DNA of 64,000 nucleotides from Oribacterium sp. oral taxon 102 (GTDB taxonomy: Bacteria > Bacillota > Clostridia > Lachnospirales > Lachnospiraceae). Under the pieces are notes generated by a model. It was given only the letters and a program-made list of their open reading frames with translations. It was not told the DNA's origin and did no database searches. Each line of letters starts with the position of its first letter. Positions within the stretch are counted from its first letter, which is position 1. A program made the position numbers and the translations under genes. The stretch covers positions 1,918,501 through 1,982,500 of the forward strand of contig NZ_JABXYT010000001.1 of the NCBI RefSeq assembly GCF_013394775.1, given 5' to 3'. Shown here one piece after another: positions 16,921-25,313 of the stretch.

Positions 16921-18123
16921 TTATGCGAAAAGGCTCGCGAGATTCCCGAGAGAGCGGACGCCCACATAGGCGGACAGCAGCACCACCAGTCCTCCCAGCA
17001 GCAAAAGCCACACAGGATGCCGGTAATTCTCTCCCATGATGCTCTTCTTCTGCGAGGCGATCAGGGAAATCCCCAGCGTCACCGGCAGGATCAGCCCATT
17101 CAGCGCGCCGGCTACCACGAGGAGAGCCGCCGGACTGCCGGACACTGCCATGATGAGGGTAGAGAACGCGATAAAGCCGATGATCCAGTAGTTCTCATTC
17201 TTCGCAATGGAGGAATGGAAGGTCTTCAGGAAGGATACGGAGGTATAGGCAGCTCCGATGATGGAGGTGATCGCCGCGCAGAGCAGCACCAGTCCCGCAA
17301 AGCGGTAGCCCAGCTGTCCTGCTCCCCGCAGGAAGGCGTCCGCCGCAGGATTGGACTTATCCAGCGTTACGCCCTTCGCCACGACGCCCAGTACTGCGAG
17401 GAAGAGCAGGATTCTCACCAGCGCCGCTACGAAAATACCGATAACAGAGCTGTACAGGATCTTGCCCTCATTTTCCTCTCCGGTAATGCCGGCATCGATC
17501 AGTCGGTGCGCGCCCGAGAAGGTAATGTAGCCGCCTACCGTACCGCCCAGCAGGGTCAGGATCGGCGTGAAGAGCGTTCCATAGCCCGCCTCCGGCACAA
17601 AGCTGTTTTTGAGCGCCTCCCCTGCCGGCGGCTGCACTACGAAAATCACTGCCAGAATCACGACGATCATGACTGCGCCCAGCACCTTCACCAGCTTATC
17701 CATGATCCCCTTGGCATCCTTCGAGAGGAAGATCAGGATCGCGATGCCGCCGGCGAGGAAGTACCCCGCCATGGTGGGAATGCCCAGCAGAGTATTGAAG
17801 CCCAGCGCACCGCCGCCGACATTTCCGATATTGAACACCAGTCCTCCCAGCACGATCAGCGCGGAGACGATATAGCCCAGTCCGGGAAGCACCCGATTCG
17901 CCACCTCCTGTCCCCGAAGCCCTGTGGTGCAGAGCACCTTCCAGATGTTAAGCTGGGCGATCGCTGCCAGCAGCACAGAGGAAAGAATGACGAAGCCGAA
18001 GCTGGCCTGATAGTCGTTGGTAAACTTCGCCGTCTGGGTCAGAAAGCCCGGCCCGATCGCCGAGGTCGCCATCAGAAATGCCGCCCCCAGCAGCGCCCCG
18101 CTGTTTTTCCTTTTCTCGCTCAT
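16921..18123 (-). CDS. NRAMP-superfamily transporter (YcsG-like)
   Basis: 400 residues with about 11 hydrophobic segments. The N-terminal 'AIGPGFLTQTAKFTNDYQAS' is the NRAMP-like first helix, but the metal-binding DPGN motif of true Mn/Fe transporters is absent (GPGF.TQT instead). This fits the YcsG-type branch found with ycsF/kip genes. Given that it leads the pxp operon, import of pyroglutamate or a related acid is a reasonable inference. ATG at 18123 with GGGAG upstream. The promoter is at 18203-18230. Confidence 0.85.
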   Translation of the reverse strand: MSEKRKNSGALLGAAFLMATSAIGPGFLTQTAKFTNDYQASFGFVILSSVLLAAIAQLNIWKVLCTTGLRGQEVANRVLPGLGYIVSALIVLGGLVFNIGNVGGGALGFNTLLGIPTMAGYFLAGGIAILIFLSKDAKGIMDKLVKVLGAVMIVVILAVIFVVQPPAGEALKNSFVPEAGYGTLFTPILTLLGGTVGGYITFSGAHRLIDAGITGEENEGKILYSSVIGIFVAALVRILLFLAVLGVVAKGVTLDKSNPAADAFLRGAGQLGYRFAGLVLLCAAITSIIGAAYTSVSFLKTFHSSIAKNENYWIIGFIAFSTLIMAVSGSPAALLVVAGALNGLILPVTLGISLIASQKKSIMGENYRHPVWLLLLGGLVVLLSAYVGVRSLGNLASLFA

Positions 18124-18202
18124 ACCATTTCTCCCTTCTTCCGCTCGGGCTCGAATAGAGACTTTATATTTGAGTCCGATATTTATGTCTCATATTATCC
18201 TC

Positions 18203-18230
18203 ATTATAAAGGGATTTGGAGATTCGTCAA
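18203..18230 (-). promoter_or_regulatory. Strong sigma70 promoter for the pxp/acc operon
   Basis: -35 TTGACG (18225-18230), 16-nt spacer, perfect -10 TATAAT (18203-18208). Between it and the ATG an imperfect palindromic stretch (18162-18193, beginning and ending AGAC/GTCT on the minus strand) might be an operator. The rest of the 18124-18443 gap holds the dispersed repeat copy at 18382-18436 and nothing else I can support. Confidence 0.75.
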
Positions 18231-18381
18231 GCGAAATCCCCATTACTTTTCGGCATTTCTCCCATTTCCTGCGCTTCTCTCATAGAAATTGCCCATAAGA
18301 TGCTTACGCCGCGGGAGCTGTGCCGTACTGTCTGATGCGATACGAAAGCCGGAAATCCCACGGAAATGCGCTGAAGAAATA

Positions 18382-18436
18382 CTGATCTATTCATGACTTA
18401 CATGCCATGGACGTGTGCCTTTTCCGATTTAACCAG
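18382..18436 (+). repeat. Dispersed element, copy A (55 nt)
   Basis: It begins CTGATCTATTCATGA and ends TTAACCAGCG. The segment TATTCATG-ACT-AC-TGCCATGG-CGTGTGCC matches copy B at 31076-31254 over about 35 nt, and both ends match copy C at 30532-30587 (inverted). It sits immediately beyond the stop of the decarboxylase gene. Confidence 0.65.
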
Positions 18437-18443
18437 CGTTTCG

Positions 18444-19997
18444 CTAAAGCAGTACAGAGATCGTCCGACTGTCCCGTCCGGATTCCGAGAAATGAAGGGT
18501 GACGCTCCGCTCCCGCAGCGCTTCCATATAATGGAGCTGCACCGGACGAATCCGCTCTCCGGGGAGCAGCAGCGGGATCCCGGGCGGATAGAGGTAGACA
18601 TATTCCCCCGCGATCCGCCCCGCTGCCTCCATGAGCCGGACAGACCGCCGTTCCTTTTCCGCTGCCTCGGAGAGACGGAGGCAGCTCTCCGGGAGACTGG
18701 CGCCGATCGTCCGAAGCAGCTCCCGGACAGGCTCCTCCCCTGCCTCTCTGCGTTCCGCCTGTTCGTCGTCCGCCCCTGCTTCCCGCTTCCTCTTTTCTGC
18801 CTCTCTGTCCAGAGCGAGCAGCGCCGCCGCCAGTCTCTGATACCCCTCCCTATCGTCCGTCATGGCACTCATGGCGAGCACATTGCTGCCGGCGCTCATC
18901 TCGAGCTCCAGCGAGAAGCGCTCCCGGAGCATCCTTAGCAGCTCCTCCCCGTACCATCCGCTGTCTCCCGCATTCACCAGAATCTTCGAGGCATCACAGT
19001 CGAAAATCGCGCGCGCACCCGCGGCGCGCCCCTTTTCCCGCAGAAAAAACGGATAGAGGAGACGAAAATGCCGAAGTCCCCGAAGCTTTCGGTAGAATTC
19101 TCCGAGCTGCTTCTGCCAGCGCCGAAAATATGCGCTTCCCTCCTCCAGCAGGAGCTCCGTGCAGCTGTCCAGAGAAAGCAGCAGCGGGTAGGAGGGCGAG
19201 GAGCTCTCAAAAATCCCCAGCATTTCCTCCACCCGCTTCGCCTCCACCCGCTCTGTGCATAAATGAAGCCACCCTGTCTGCGTCAGGCTGGGAAGGGTCT
19301 TATGCGGGCTCTGTATCACGAGATCCGCTCCCAGCTCCGCTGCCGATCCGGGAAATCGACGAGGCTCCCCGTTCTTCTCCGCCGTCTCTGCCGGCATTTC
19401 CCTCGAGAGAAAGCCCTCCAGAGAAAAATGCGCGCCATGCGCCTCGTCCACCAGAAGCGGTACGCCTGCCGCATGGCAGCGCGCCGCGATCTCCCGGATG
19501 TCGGAGACCACACCCTCGTAGGTCGGACTGGTCAGCACTACTGCCTCCGTCCCCGGGTACTGCCGGAGCAGCTCCGAAACGCGCGCCGGAAGAATACTGC
19601 CGAAGATTCCGAACGCCTCCTCATATTCCGGCAGCAGCCAGTGTACCCGCAGCCCCCTGAGCTGAATCGCATGAAAGACGCTCCGGTGGCAGTTTCTCGC
19701 GCAGAGGATCTCTCCGCCCTGCCGTGTCACGGCAAATATCCCCGCGAGGTTGCCGCAGGTGCTCCCGTTCACGAGGTACCAGCAGCGCCTCACACGATAC
19801 AGCGCCGCCGTCCGTGCCATTGCCTCGCGCAGTATCCCCTCCGCCGCATGCAGATCGTCTGTCGCCGGAAGCTCCGTCAAATCCAGCTCATACGGGAGGG
19901 CTGCGCCGGTCACGTTCCGCCGCTTATGCCCCGGCATATGAAAGGGATACCTCCCCTCCCGAAGATAGTCCCGCAGCTGCCGCTCCAATCTCCCCAT
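18444..19997 (-). CDS. Orn/Lys/Arg decarboxylase-family PLP enzyme
   Basis: 517 residues, the short Gram-positive SpeA/YaaO type. 'YPFHMPGHKRR' at 17-27, 'DDLHAAEGILREA', 'YLVNGSTCGN' at 74-83, 'LLVDEAHGAHF' with the PLP-ring Asp at 184, and SPHKTLPSLTQ with Lys 233 as Schiff base. The likely reaction is decarboxylation of arginine, lysine or ornithine for polyamine synthesis or acid resistance; the substrate is not resolved. It follows the M3 peptidase by 15 nt, so they are co-transcribed. Confidence 0.9.
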   Translation of the reverse strand: MGRLERQLRDYLREGRYPFHMPGHKRRNVTGAALPYELDLTELPATDDLHAAEGILREAMARTAALYRVRRCWYLVNGSTCGNLAGIFAVTRQGGEILCARNCHRSVFHAIQLRGLRVHWLLPEYEEAFGIFGSILPARVSELLRQYPGTEAVVLTSPTYEGVVSDIREIAARCHAAGVPLLVDEAHGAHFSLEGFLSREMPAETAEKNGEPRRFPGSAAELGADLVIQSPHKTLPSLTQTGWLHLCTERVEAKRVEEMLGIFESSSPSYPLLLSLDSCTELLLEEGSAYFRRWQKQLGEFYRKLRGLRHFRLLYPFFLREKGRAAGARAIFDCDASKILVNAGDSGWYGEELLRMLRERFSLELEMSAGSNVLAMSAMTDDREGYQRLAAALLALDREAEKRKREAGADDEQAERREAGEEPVRELLRTIGASLPESCLRLSEAAEKERRSVRLMEAAGRIAGEYVYLYPPGIPLLLPGERIRPVQLHYMEALRERSVTLHFSESGRDSRTISVLL

Positions 19998-20012
19998 TAC
20001 CCGCTCCCTGTC

Positions 20013-21683
20013 TCAGAGATTCCTCTCCAGCTTCGAAACCATGCTGCGCAGACAGCCGTCCTCGAACGGATTGTCCAGTCCTGCCTTCTGCATCAGCCCG
20101 TCGAAGAAGTCAGAGGCGGAGAGACGGCAGAGACGGAGATAGCTCTCCCATGCCGCCCTGTAGTCCTGATCCATCCTCGTCTTGTATTGCAGGGCATTCG
20201 TACCGGCGATGCAGTAATCGATATAGTAGAGCGGGCTGTCATAGATATGATGCTGCTTCTGCCAGAAGCCGCCCTGCTCCATGTATGCATTCCCCTCGTA
20301 GTCGAGGTGCGGCTTGTACTGCCGCTCCAGATCCCTCCAGAGCGCTCTCCGATCCTTCGGACTGAGCCCCGGATCCTCATAGACGATATGCTGGAACTCA
20401 TCCACCATCGTCCCGTACGGAATGAAGGTCACCGCATCCTCGAAGTGCATAGCAATGTAGTCCCCTGCGCGGCTTCCGAAGAGCAGCGGCATCCACGGCT
20501 CGGTAAAGAATTCCATGGACATGGAATGCGTCTCCGCCGTCTCCATCGTGATGTCATTGTGCTCCTGAATCGGATCGTGCGCCGTTAAGTAGCCCTGGAA
20601 GGCGTGCCCGCATTCATGCGTAATGACATCCGCGTCTCCGGAGGTGCCGTTGAAATTCGCGAAGATAAACGGAACATGATAGTCCGGAAGCATCGTCATG
20701 TAGCCGCCGGTTTTCTTGGTCTTCCTGCCGAGCACATCGAAGAGCTCTCCCTCCATCATCGTATTCATAAATTCCGCAGTCTCCGGCGAGAGCGCACTGT
20801 ACATCCTTTGTCCGGCGCGGAGAATCTGCTCCGGACTCCCTGTCGGCTGCGGGTTCCCCTCCGTGAAATAGACGCCCTCGTCGATGTAAGAGAGCTTCGA
20901 CAGGCCGAGACGCTGCCTCCGCCGCTCATGAAGCTTCTCTGCAAACGGGACGAGATCCCGCTTCACCTGCTGCCGGAACGCGGCGATATCCGACGCCGTA
21001 TAGCAGTTTCGGTTCATCCGCGCATAGCCGAGCGGCAGATAGTTCCTGTGGCCCATCAGGACGCCCTGCTGCGTCCGGTTCTTCACGAGCCGCTCATAGA
21101 ATTCGTCCAGCTCCTCCTGATGCGCCGCGAAGAATGCCGTGTATTTCTCCCACGCTGTCCTCCGGATGCTCCGATCCCTGTGGTTCAGGTACGGCTGCAA
21201 AAGGGAAAGGTTCAGTGTCTCCCCATTCCAGTCGATCTTCGCCCCTGCGAGGAGCTTATTGTAGTCCGTGGAGAGCCGGTTTTCCTCCTGCATCAGCGGA
21301 ATCAGCTTCTCATCCATCGCCTGCATCGCGAGCTCCATATTCCGGAATGCGACCTTTCCGATCTTCTCCTCCAGATACGGACGGAAGCGGGAGGAAAAAA
21401 GCTTCTTCTTGTAATCGACGACAAGGCTCTGAAAGACAGGCATATTCCGGTCATAATGCTTCTGCTCCTCCGAGTAGAATGCGTCCGTCATATCGATATC
21501 ATTCCGGATCATCGCAATTGTCATCTCCGTCATTACATGCTCCGTGATCCGATAATAGTCCTGATGTACCTGAAACTGCTCCTCGCCGGACTCCGCCCGC
21601 TCGAACCGATCGGACAGCTCCCGGAAGCTCTCCTTCAGCTTTTCAAAATCAATCCTCTCATAGGGCATCTCTGAAAATTTCAT
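20013..21683 (-). CDS. M3 family oligoendopeptidase (PepF-like)
   Basis: 556 residues. A cytoplasmic zinc peptidase that cleaves short peptides. The HExxH motif is HECGH at 356-360 and the third ligand lies in 'ETAETHSMSMEF' about 25 residues later. The N-terminal helical lobe is present, with 'NRTQQGVLMGHRNYLPLGYA'. Length and motifs match the short M3 oligoendopeptidases of Clostridia. It lies between fRMsr and the decarboxylase gene in the same direction. Confidence 0.92.
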   Translation of the reverse strand: MKFSEMPYERIDFEKLKESFRELSDRFERAESGEEQFQVHQDYYRITEHVMTEMTIAMIRNDIDMTDAFYSEEQKHYDRNMPVFQSLVVDYKKKLFSSRFRPYLEEKIGKVAFRNMELAMQAMDEKLIPLMQEENRLSTDYNKLLAGAKIDWNGETLNLSLLQPYLNHRDRSIRRTAWEKYTAFFAAHQEELDEFYERLVKNRTQQGVLMGHRNYLPLGYARMNRNCYTASDIAAFRQQVKRDLVPFAEKLHERRRQRLGLSKLSYIDEGVYFTEGNPQPTGSPEQILRAGQRMYSALSPETAEFMNTMMEGELFDVLGRKTKKTGGYMTMLPDYHVPFIFANFNGTSGDADVITHECGHAFQGYLTAHDPIQEHNDITMETAETHSMSMEFFTEPWMPLLFGSRAGDYIAMHFEDAVTFIPYGTMVDEFQHIVYEDPGLSPKDRRALWRDLERQYKPHLDYEGNAYMEQGGFWQKQHHIYDSPLYYIDYCIAGTNALQYKTRMDQDYRAAWESYLRLCRLSASDFFDGLMQKAGLDNPFEDGCLRSMVSKLERNL

Positions 21684-21783
21684 TCTGGTATCCTATCCTT
21701 TCTCTTTTCCATAGCTGTGCTGCCCTGCCTCCGGAAGACAGCCATCCCGCCTCCCGGCATCCGGTATGGCCGCGCCTCTTCTC

Positions 21784-22239
21784 TCAGAAGCGCAGCCAGC
21801 GCTCCAGCTCCTTCACAAAATCTGCCAGCCCGGCACGATCCTCCTCTGTGAACCTCCCGACTTCGGGACTGTCTATATCCAGCACGCCGACGACCTGCCC
21901 CGCCGTACCATGAATCGGCACGACGATCTCCGAATTGGAGGTGCTGTCACAGGCGATGTGCCCGGCGAACGCATGCACATCCTCCACTATCTCGATGCGA
22001 TCCCTTTCCCACGCGCTCCCGCAGACGCCCTTCCCTCTTGCGATTCGGATGCACGCTGTCCTGCCTTGGAAGGGTCCGAGCAGCAGCTCTCCATCCCGCA
22101 CGAGATAAAAGCCCGCCCAGTTCAGCCGCTCCAGAGAGCTGTAGAGGAGCGCCGAGGCATTGCTCAGCAGCGGCACGAAATTCCCCTCCTCCTCTGCAAA
22201 GGCACGAAGCTGCGCCGTCAATAGTCCGTAATCTGTCAT
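21784..22239 (-). CDS. msrC: Free methionine-R-sulfoxide reductase (GAF domain)
   Basis: 151 residues from the ATG at 22239, which has a GGGAGGC ribosome site; an upstream in-frame start at 22320 lacks one. 'LNWAGFYLVRDGELLLGPFQ' is typical. Three family cysteines are visible: 'TACIRIARGKGVCGSAW' and 'HIACDSTSNSEIVVPI'. It reduces free Met-R-sulfoxide with thioredoxin and protects against oxidation. A promoter with an extended -10 lies at 22333-22341. Confidence 0.9.
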   Translation of the reverse strand: MTDYGLLTAQLRAFAEEEGNFVPLLSNASALLYSSLERLNWAGFYLVRDGELLLGPFQGRTACIRIARGKGVCGSAWERDRIEIVEDVHAFAGHIACDSTSNSEIVVPIHGTAGQVVGVLDIDSPEVGRFTEEDRAGLADFVKELERWLRF

Positions 22240-22332
22240 AAATATGCCTCCCGATACCATGACCGCGTATTGGCATGGCGCAGCTGTATCCTCGATCCGC
22301 TCTGTACCGATCTCCGGCACAAACTAAATTTT

Positions 22333-22341
22333 ATTATAGCA
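22333..22341 (-). promoter_or_regulatory. Extended -10 promoter for msrC
   Basis: TGCTATAAT on the minus strand (TGn plus perfect TATAAT). The -35 region is poor (TTCTTT-like), as expected when an extended -10 is used. The leader to the ATG is about 90 nt. Confidence 0.5.
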
Positions 22342-22366
22342 CAGACATCAGGAAAAAGAATCAAAA

Positions 22367-22400
22367 ATGCAGCCTGCATGAATCTTCATGCAGGCTGCAT
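22367..22400 (-). terminator. Terminator after the radical SAM gene
   Basis: A 15-bp perfect stem ATGCAGCCTGCATGA (22367-22381) / complement (22386-22400) with loop ATCT, followed on the minus strand by TTTTGATTCTTTTT. It marks the left edge of the AT-rich cassette. Confidence 0.8.
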
Positions 22401-22417
22401 CCTTACTTTAAAAATAT

Positions 22418-23797
22418 TTATTGCTTCATATGATTCGGATGATTTAATGCCCATAGCCGATCTGCCACAGGCTGCCATTCCCTCGCATAATTATCACACT
22501 TTACACATAGATGATTGCATTCTTCCGGACTCATCATATCGGTGCTGTGTGCATCTGTCTGTGATACCAGTTTTCGTAGGATTTCCGGATTTTCAAGCAT
22601 TGGACAAGGCTGCAATAAATTATCATTAAATGGCTGCGCATCCTGATATGCCTTAAACAACGGCTGGGCCAGGCATTCCTTCAATGATTTCTCATGAATA
22701 TTTTCGCTCGAATAATGAATAAAGACACAAGGCTCTACATCTCCATTCGGATTGATATGGCAATAGTATTTACCACCAGCCACACAGCCGCTTACAAACT
22801 CTCCATCATTTTGGAAATCCATCAAAAAAATCGGCTTACCGCCCTCGTATCCGCGAATCTCACGAATTCTGTGATACATATATTCCCTTTGCTCTGTTGT
22901 AGGGATCAGATCAGGTACTGCGTCATTTCCCACCGGCATATAATGGAAGAACCATGAAAAAGCCACTCCCTTTTCGATTAAGAAATCTAAAAATTCATCA
23001 CTTGTCACTGCTTCACAGTTTGCACGCGTATAGCAGATTGAAGTTCCATATGGAATGCCGTTTTTCCTCAAAAGATCCATGGCATCCATCACCTTCTTAA
23101 AGGTGCCTTTTCCTCTTCTGGCGTCCGTTGCCTCATCAAAACCTTCTACGCTCATGGAAAGGATAATGTTCTTGCATTCCTTCATATCATCACAAAACTG
23201 CCGGTCAATGAGTGTTCCGTTTGTAAAAATCATGAAGCCGCAATCACTATGCTTCTTTGCAAGTGTGATAATATCCTTCTTTCGAACCATCGGTTCCCCG
23301 CCTGTCATGACATATTCATGGATTCCAAGTTCTTTTCCCTGTGTGACAATACTATCCATATCATCGTAAGACAGATTAAGTGTATTCTTATATTCTGCTG
23401 CCCAGCAGCCTGTACATTTCAAATTGCAGGCACTGGTCGGATCAAAAAGAATAATCCATGGTATGTGCTTTACGCCAAGCTTCTTTGCATTCTTCTGTGT
23501 CTCTCTGAACCCCCTGAATCCGCCTTCATATCCAAAGGCCATCATAAGTCCCTTTAAATAAGCTGTATCACAGTTATCCAACAGATTATTAAAATACTGT
23601 GTCCATTTTCCATCCTTGCTGAATGCTGCCCGAAGTCGCTCATATGCTTCCGGCTGCCATCCATCCTTCAATACTCTTTCAATCATATTGATAATTTCCA
23701 CATAGCCCTCTGCGCGGTTTTTCTCCGCTTTTTTCATTAACGAATCAAGCGCTACCTCAAAAGCCTTTCTTTCTGCTGCATGACAAATTGATCTCAT
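22418..23797 (-). CDS. Radical SAM protein with SPASM-like C-terminus, substrate unknown
   Basis: 459 residues. The [4Fe-4S] motif is CNLKCTGC (Cys 124, 128, 131) in 'FDPTSACNLKCTGCWAAEY'; 'YVMTGGEPMVRKKD' is the GGE motif. C-terminal cysteines in 'SGCVAGGKYYCHINPNGDVEPC' and 'CNHLCVKCD' suggest auxiliary clusters. A helical ~110-residue N-terminal segment is unusual for the core fold. ATG with AGGAGGAAAC upstream. It is the last gene of a TetR-DUF308-radical SAM unit whose base composition is far more AT-rich than its neighbours. The homologous family is widespread in Clostridia; I cannot name a product. No small precursor peptide is seen beside it. Confidence 0.8.
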   Translation of the reverse strand: MRSICHAAERKAFEVALDSLMKKAEKNRAEGYVEIINMIERVLKDGWQPEAYERLRAAFSKDGKWTQYFNNLLDNCDTAYLKGLMMAFGYEGGFRGFRETQKNAKKLGVKHIPWIILFDPTSACNLKCTGCWAAEYKNTLNLSYDDMDSIVTQGKELGIHEYVMTGGEPMVRKKDIITLAKKHSDCGFMIFTNGTLIDRQFCDDMKECKNIILSMSVEGFDEATDARRGKGTFKKVMDAMDLLRKNGIPYGTSICYTRANCEAVTSDEFLDFLIEKGVAFSWFFHYMPVGNDAVPDLIPTTEQREYMYHRIREIRGYEGGKPIFLMDFQNDGEFVSGCVAGGKYYCHINPNGDVEPCVFIHYSSENIHEKSLKECLAQPLFKAYQDAQPFNDNLLQPCPMLENPEILRKLVSQTDAHSTDMMSPEECNHLCVKCDNYAREWQPVADRLWALNHPNHMKQ

Positions 23798-23862
23798 TAT
23801 TGTTTCCTCCTGATATTTTGTTATTTTTAATTTGTATCAATTGTAATGCCTGCTCCTGCTGC

Positions 23863-24432
23863 CTATATATTTTTTTCCAAAAAATCATCTTCCGTTTTTC
23901 TAACGGCTCTTACTGTATTTAACACTACTATAAGATTCATTGCACCATTAAGACATATGCCAAGCCCAGCCATTCTGACAATTAGATCTATTGCCTTTAA
24001 AGACGAAAATAACAAACAAATACCAATTATTCCCGATGCCACGGCTGTTATAAATATCCAGTAGCATCTTTCAATTCCGAATTTCTTTGCTTCTAAAGAT
24101 GTTTGTATCTTTAATGCCGAATCCACAAAAAGAAATATTCCTATGTAAAAATCAAAAAAGCTTACAATATGTCCCGTTCGAAAAAAAATCAAAATTCCCA
24201 AAATCAAAGCAACGATTCCCAATCCAAAATCAAATTGAAACGCTAATTGAAAAAGATCTTTTGTAAAGTAAGCTGATATTTTTGCTATGCCATATATCAG
24301 CAGGAAAATACCCGATATTTTACACAAGACGTTTATTCCCGGCTTCGGCCAAAATAGCAGCAAAGCACCTCCGACAATGCAAATCATTGTCAAAGCAATA
24401 TATGTATTTTTTGTTAAATTTAATTTCTTCAT
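23863..24432 (-). CDS. DUF308 (HdeD-like) membrane protein
   Basis: About 189 residues with six hydrophobic helices arranged as three repeated pairs, e.g. 'YIALTMICIVGGALLLFWP', 'GIFLLIYGIAKISAYF', 'GLGIVALILGILIFFRTG', 'FYIGIFLFVDSALKIQTS'. This is the HdeD/DUF308 pattern. I start at the ATG 24432 (MKKLNLTKN); an upstream GTG/ATG pair at 24475-24480 is possible but has a poorly placed ribosome site. Function is unknown. It lies between the TetR and radical SAM genes and shares their AT-rich composition. Confidence 0.75.
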   Translation of the reverse strand: MKKLNLTKNTYIALTMICIVGGALLLFWPKPGINVLCKISGIFLLIYGIAKISAYFTKDLFQLAFQFDFGLGIVALILGILIFFRTGHIVSFFDFYIGIFLFVDSALKIQTSLEAKKFGIERCYWIFITAVASGIIGICLLFSSLKAIDLIVRMAGLGICLNGAMNLIVVLNTVRAVRKTEDDFLEKNI

Positions 24433-24503
24433 CGAATGAACCGCCCTACGGATATAAATAAATAGTAATCCAACCATCACCTATATGAAACATACAAAAA
24501 AAT

Positions 24504-24530
24504 AACAGTGTCCTATTTTTGGGCACTGTT
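24504..24530 (-). terminator. Intrinsic terminator after the TetR gene
   Basis: AACAGTGTCC (24504-24513) pairs with GGGCACTGTT (24521-24530), one G-U pair, loop TATTTTT. On the minus strand it is followed by ATTTTTTTG. It separates the regulator transcript from the DUF308 gene, so either read-through or a further promoter (not identified) serves the latter. Confidence 0.8.
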
Positions 24531-24548
24531 GTAAATGTGTATGGTTTT

Positions 24549-25109
24549 TTATTCTTTTTGACCTAATTCTGATATAAGTGGTTTGATTGTGACCTGATAG
24601 GATAAAGACAATCTATGAATCAGCTGCTCCTGCGACCCCGGCATTCCATTCTGCAGCCATCTGAACATTGTTCCGATAATAGAATTCGTGTAAAAATATG
24701 TGACAAAATCGATATTCTCCTCTGAAAGCTTTGTTTCACCGGCTTCTTCCCTGACATATTTTTCTACAAAATCCTCTGTGACATCATAAAAATACTTTAA
24801 TATCAGCTCCCTGTTTTTAGAGTTATACAAGTGCAAAACCGCTTGCCTGTATTCTAAAATAAGATGATATCTTTGCAAAAATTCCTCATAAAAACTATCA
24901 TATTCTCGGTTTTCCATAATAATATTATTGGCTTCTGTCTTAAGTAATTCCTCAAGTACCTGATAGATGTCACTGTAATAATAATAAAATGTATTTCTGG
25001 TGATCTCACATAACTCACAGATATCTTTAACGGAAATTTTATCTATTTCCTTTTTTTGCAGTAATTTAAGCATACTGTACCGAATTGCCTTTTGGGTAAA
25101 TTTAGCCAT
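24549..25109 (-). CDS. TetR/AcrR-family transcriptional regulator
   Basis: 186 residues from the ATG at 25109 (GAGGG upstream; an in-frame Met 15 nt further up is less likely). The HTH is 'KISVKDICELCEITRNTFYY' followed by 'YYSDIYQVLEELL'. The all-helical C-terminal domain resembles the DhaS-type TetR C-terminal family. It probably represses itself and the two downstream genes. An imperfect palindrome CTGTATATATTTCAG lies at 25126-25140, just upstream of the start. It is the first gene of the AT-rich cassette. Confidence 0.85.
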   Translation of the reverse strand: MAKFTQKAIRYSMLKLLQKKEIDKISVKDICELCEITRNTFYYYYSDIYQVLEELLKTEANNIIMENREYDSFYEEFLQRYHLILEYRQAVLHLYNSKNRELILKYFYDVTEDFVEKYVREEAGETKLSEENIDFVTYFYTNSIIGTMFRWLQNGMPGSQEQLIHRLSLSYQVTIKPLISELGQKE

Positions 25110-25313
25110 AAAACCCTCTTCCAACCTGTATATATTTCAGTTTCGAGATGTCTGGCCTTCTCTCCAAAGCCTTAGAAATAAATCCTTTCCCGATCCATCC
25201 GATTATAATGATAAAGCCGTCCGGAATACAAGCTCCCTCTTCGTTTCCTCACAGGGCAGCCGCAGTGCCGCGATGCACGTCCGCTATGTCCCGGGCAGCG
25301 TATCCGTTTCTCC

